Both the position numbers and the translations under genes were made by a program. The notes under the pieces are model-generated. The model did not search any database and was not told where the DNA came from. It saw only the letters and a program-made list of their open reading frames with translations. 21,684 nt of DNA, from NCBI GenBank assembly GCA_002682825.1, contig NOKP01000111.1, positions 2,175 to 23,858 of the forward strand. Direction: 5' to 3'. Origin of the DNA: Neonectria sp. B-13. Taxonomy: Eukaryota > Ascomycota > Sordariomycetes > Hypocreales > Nectriaceae. This document shows positions 18,920 through 21,684 of the stretch, piece after piece (the stretch's first letter is position 1; the number at the start of each line of letters is the position of its first letter).

Positions 18920-20003
18920 TTGCCAATAGCCTGTTGGACTTCTATGTCATGTGCTCAGGTAGCTATGCAGTACCCCCTTGGCGGCACGAGCGCCATGGTC
19001 TTGCACTGCGTCGCGATGACCGACATGTCGTAGTTGTGTCGGAACCCGACCGCTATTGGCTTGTTCCACCTGTTCACCATGCGACGTGACCGTCAAATTT
19101 GCAACGTACCGTCCGGCTTGATACGGTCTTCTCGGCCAGCTTCCACAGAACCTTGAAGCAGCAGGGGTCTTGCATGCCTTCTCGCCTTCCTAGCGAATAC
19201 TTCACGCACGTCGGGCTCTGTGTGTGAATCTGCGTCGCCCCCGCGCAGACGTTGGCTTCTTCATCAAAGAACGCAGCGAACTGTCGGCTGTTGGAGCAGT
19301 GGTGAGATGTCTGACGTCATGGAGCTTTCTGCTCGAATCGCGCAGAACACTTCCTGGTCTAGACATTACTTGTTCATACAGCGATATCGTCAGCACATGA
19401 GCGAAATCGCCTCCGCTTCGGCTGCCGCGGTGGGTGGCGAATAACTGCCTCGGAGAAGACGCTGTCAGCATACGCGATGATACGATCGCGGTGCGAGGCG
19501 CCTTCCTCGCCTCGCACTTCCGTCAGGATCGCACTCAGTTACATGTTTCCTTGCAGCTACAGCAGCTCCTGAACGTGGATCGCCCCTCGTTCGTTAGCCT
19601 CGATGGCCCCGAAGTACTGGCAGACGCTTCCAAGGATCGACTCCTCTCTCATCTTGACATAATGCTCGAAGAACAACGAGATCTACCTGTGGAAGAAGAT
19701 GGTCGCGCTTACCGGATCCGAGACCATCGGTCGCGCACGCTTGTAGGCCATATCGAGGCTCCTCGGGAATGATTCAGCTTCTTCGGGATGGCAGGTGCGG
19801 TACGTTGTCAACCTCAGCTTGGCCGGATTGGTGGTATCGTTCGGATTGAGTGTGAACCAGATGGCAGGGATACCGTACCGGATGATGAGAGACTTGACCT
19901 TACGTCGCAGGCTGAGGCGATGCTCTCGCAACATTGGCTGTAATACGGATAACCCTTCTCGGCTTTGAGAACCAGACGTCGCCGAAGGCTTCCGGGCCAT
20001 CAC
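18920..20003 (-). pseudogene. Helitron Rep/helicase-like N-terminal domain relic
   Basis: Readable order on the minus strand: REHRLSLRRKVKSLIIRYGI, PAIWFTLNPNDTTNPAKLRL, HPEEAESFPRSLDMAYKRAR and PVSATIFFHR-stop (19926-19683). In the same frame come ISLFFEHYVKMREESILGSV, CQYFGAIEANERGAIHVQEL, L-stop-LQGNM-stop and DRIIAYADSVFSEAV. In other frames come FDEEANVCAGATQIH, SPTCVKYSLG, and MVNRWNKPIAVGFRHNYDMS then ATQCKTMAL near 19000. This is the Helitron_like_N domain of rolling-circle DNA transposons. The replication initiator HUH motif (His-hydrophobic-His, here expected HVH) reads HVQ at 19577-19569, and many stops and frame changes are present. The PIF1-type helicase half is missing, so the relic is truncated at its C-terminal side, where it meets the F-box gene's 3' end (18883). 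Upstream material at 20004-20380 is probably the degraded N-terminal part. Confidence 0.9.
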
Positions 20004-20455
20004 CGCAACATCCGGTGTCTCGACAGCACAGCAATATACCAGCTATCAGCGGCCAACGGTTAAATTGGATTTGTTGCCCAAGATCACGCCACAAAAGGAC
20101 CAGCACATACGATGCGTACAGCGCCCGCCAGTTGACACCATGGCGAGGACAGATACGAATCCAGCGTCGACATTGGGCCTCTCCTTCAGTCTGGGGGAAC
20201 CCTTCATGGCGTGGAGAGTTTGAATAAAGTAACGATATTGTATTGGTTCCTGCACCGCCGCCCGTTGATGGTCCCAGATATGCTGAAGTAGGTGCTTCTG
20301 GAGCTCGAGAAGTGACGTCGCCATATTTATCATGTGCTGGGCCTCTTTTCCTTGTGTATGCATTTGACCTTCCCGAACCTGTGATCGTGACTGCCTGCCG
20401 ACTTTACTACCCTATTTTCTGTACTGCCTTGAACTCTGGTGCAGTTTGCCTTACT
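20004..20455. other. Spacer between Helitron relic and PHD gene, probably degraded Helitron N-terminal DNA
   Basis: Minus-strand frames here contain scattered pieces such as GGRCTHRMCWSFCGVILGNK that loosely resemble the region before the Rep domain in Helitron proteins, but the match is too weak to define a boundary. It also holds the 3' UTR of the PHD gene. No separate gene is supported. Confidence 0.35.
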
Positions 20456-21481
20456 TCAACGTAGTGGCGTCATTCGTATCTCGACGTAGAGTATCTTGGA
20501 ATTGCCGTCCGCTGAAGTATCCTTCACGATGTTGCTGAACCGATGTTTGAGGCACTGGAAATCATCCTCTGTGTAGACATCATTATGCTTGAAAACTCCG
20601 GGTGTCTCGGCAAAGCTAAGGGTAAAAGCTACACCGCGGATTATGCCTTCTTCCGGTATCGTGTCGAGCAGATCCTTGAACGACGCCTCATAAAATTCGC
20701 CGGGAGGTTTCCAAACCGCGTTGTTTCCTCCTGATGTGTCGACGCTAAAAATATGCCTGGGTTCTGGTCTGACAAGTGGCTCCTGTGGTGTGCTGACCCC
20801 TGTTAAACCTTGGGGGACATCATGCTTTCCAGTCTCTTGGGCGTGTTGCAGTTGTTGGCCCACGTACCTTTTCTTGATTTGCGCCGGCGACAAAGATTTG
20901 AATTGAGCGTAAAATCCCACGTCTTTATACCGCACGGGGTGACTTTTGTCGCATTCAGGTCCTTTTGTAGTATAACAGCGGAGCTTGCCCGCCATATCTA
21001 TGGTAGCATAGACTTGATGGTTATGCCCACACTTAACTCCTTTCCATTTACCAAGAAGAGTGCGAGGGCATGTCGCGCAGGAGTGATCGTAATTTGAAGG
21101 AAGTGATTCTGCGACACCAGCACACCGACAATGTTGCCAAATATCGCACTTGGCACATTGGACCCATCCTATTTCGGGGCTTTCTTGTTCCTGTTCTAGC
21201 CGCTCTGGTGGTTCACGTCTTTCGCAAATAGAACAGGGCACATTGTCGTGATTTTCCGCTCGTTCGGGCGTGGCGTCGCGAACTCTACCGCTTCCGTGGT
21301 GAAGGGGTTGACCTGCACCACGAGCCTCCTCTCGGCGGCTCTTTTGGCGCGGATTGCGACCTTTGGTTTCGACTGTAGCATTCTTTGAGCTCTCTATAGC
21401 GACTGTAGAGCTGGAAAGCTGGAGAGGTTTCGGACAAGATGCTGATAGGGCGTTGTCTGTCGTATTCGGAATCACTTCCAT
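20456..21481 (-). CDS. PHD-finger protein of unknown function (341 aa, single exon)
   Basis: The frame is open from 21502, but that codon is GTG. The first ATG is 21481-21479 (MEVIPNTTDN...), with stop at 20458-20456. Residues 1-80 are Ser/Glu/Arg-rich and probably disordered, with a basic stretch (RNPRQKSRR) that could be a nuclear signal. A PHD-type zinc finger follows: C83-x2-C86-x22-C109-x2-C112-x4-H117-x2-C120-x14-C135-x2-C138, with the usual aromatic WVQC and IWQHC positions. PHD fingers usually read histone H3 tails. A second Cys/His-rich patch is at C151, H153, H155, C169, C177 and H181. The C-terminal ~100 residues (IRGVAFTLSFAETPGVF, DDFQCLKHRFSNIV, KILYVEIRMTPLR) form an unrecognised alpha/beta-looking domain. 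It is uninterrupted although the neighbouring Helitron on the same strand is dead. It could be a host chromatin protein or cargo of that element. Confidence 0.75.
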   Translation of the reverse strand: MEVIPNTTDNALSASCPKPLQLSSSTVAIESSKNATVETKGRNPRQKSRREEARGAGQPLHHGSGRVRDATPERAENHDNVPCSICERREPPERLEQEQESPEIGWVQCAKCDIWQHCRCAGVAESLPSNYDHSCATCPRTLLGKWKGVKCGHNHQVYATIDMAGKLRCYTTKGPECDKSHPVRYKDVGFYAQFKSLSPAQIKKRYVGQQLQHAQETGKHDVPQGLTGVSTPQEPLVRPEPRHIFSVDTSGGNNAVWKPPGEFYEASFKDLLDTIPEEGIIRGVAFTLSFAETPGVFKHNDVYTEDDFQCLKHRFSNIVKDTSADGNSKILYVEIRMTPLR

Positions 21482-21684
21482 TGTCTTACCATCCCCCACC
21501 ACTTAAAGAATCACACCACTTAAAGCATAGCACAAAAAATCATCGCCCCATACAAACCCTACCATTTTATTTGCACCGCATTTTGGCACAATGAAGCTAT
21601 TCGCGAAAAAGAAAACCTGTGGTGCATTATTTTTTACGTGGTGCCTTACCCTAGGTCATTTTACTTCCGACTTTGTACGTATCA
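21482..21684. promoter_or_regulatory. Probable promoter region of the PHD gene, with a direct repeat
   Basis: This AT-rich stretch lies directly upstream of the minus-strand ATG. CACCACTTAAAG occurs twice, at 21497-21508 and 21514-21525 (17-bp spacing), within 45 bp of the start codon. No other coding pattern was seen to the window's edge. Confidence 0.35.

Noticed and set aside
21482..21502. GTG start for the PHD protein
   Set aside because: Nuclear fungal genes start at ATG. The first in-frame ATG is 21481.

Overview
The window reads as nuclear DNA of a filamentous ascomycete (Pezizomycotina, perhaps a sordariomycete). The evidence is short spliceosomal introns (46-62 nt) with GT...AG ends and CTAAC/CTGAT-type branch sites, no operon structure, and fungal families: Blm10, an expanded Est1-type domain protein, an F-box protein and a Helitron relic. 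No rRNA, tRNA or CRISPR array was seen.

Layout from left to right. Positions 1-857 (+) hold the C-terminal end of the proteasome activator Blm10, apparently intact. Positions 2150-4996 (-) are a nearly full-length but badly decayed M16-family zinc metalloprotease, with many stops, frameshifts, at least two internal deletions and a ruined HxxEH motif. Positions 5794-6547 (-) are an intact two-exon gene of unknown function, ending in a region that resembles the winged helix of Tc1-type transposases. A long gene-poor stretch (6.6-9.7 kb) carries three tandem copies of a 113-123 bp repeat (8651-9010). A small Cys-rich ORF follows at 9699-9908 (+).

Positions 10.7-12.35 kb hold two more relics: a fragment that also occurs, diverged and inverted, at 1355-1510, and a C2H2 zinc-finger pseudogene (-). 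A 284-bp MITE-like element with perfect 25-bp terminal inverted repeats lies at 12858-13141. Positions 13598-15709 (+) are an intact three-exon Est1-type DNA/RNA-binding domain protein. Positions 16712-18883 (+) are an F-box protein gene broken by an apparent one-base frameshift. Positions 18920-20003 (-) are a dead Helitron Rep-like N-terminal domain. Positions 20456-21481 (-) are an intact 341-residue PHD-finger protein.

The genes do not form a pathway. The picture is a patch of accessory, relic-rich DNA beside a conserved housekeeping gene (BLM10). Several stops in the relics fit C-to-T change (Q to TAG, R to TGA, W to TAG), as expected from deamination or mild repeat-induced point mutation. 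I found no convincing new multi-gene system. The most interesting items are the MITE, the CGG-containing tandem repeats, the intact PHD gene beside a dead Helitron, and the possible domesticated winged-helix protein.
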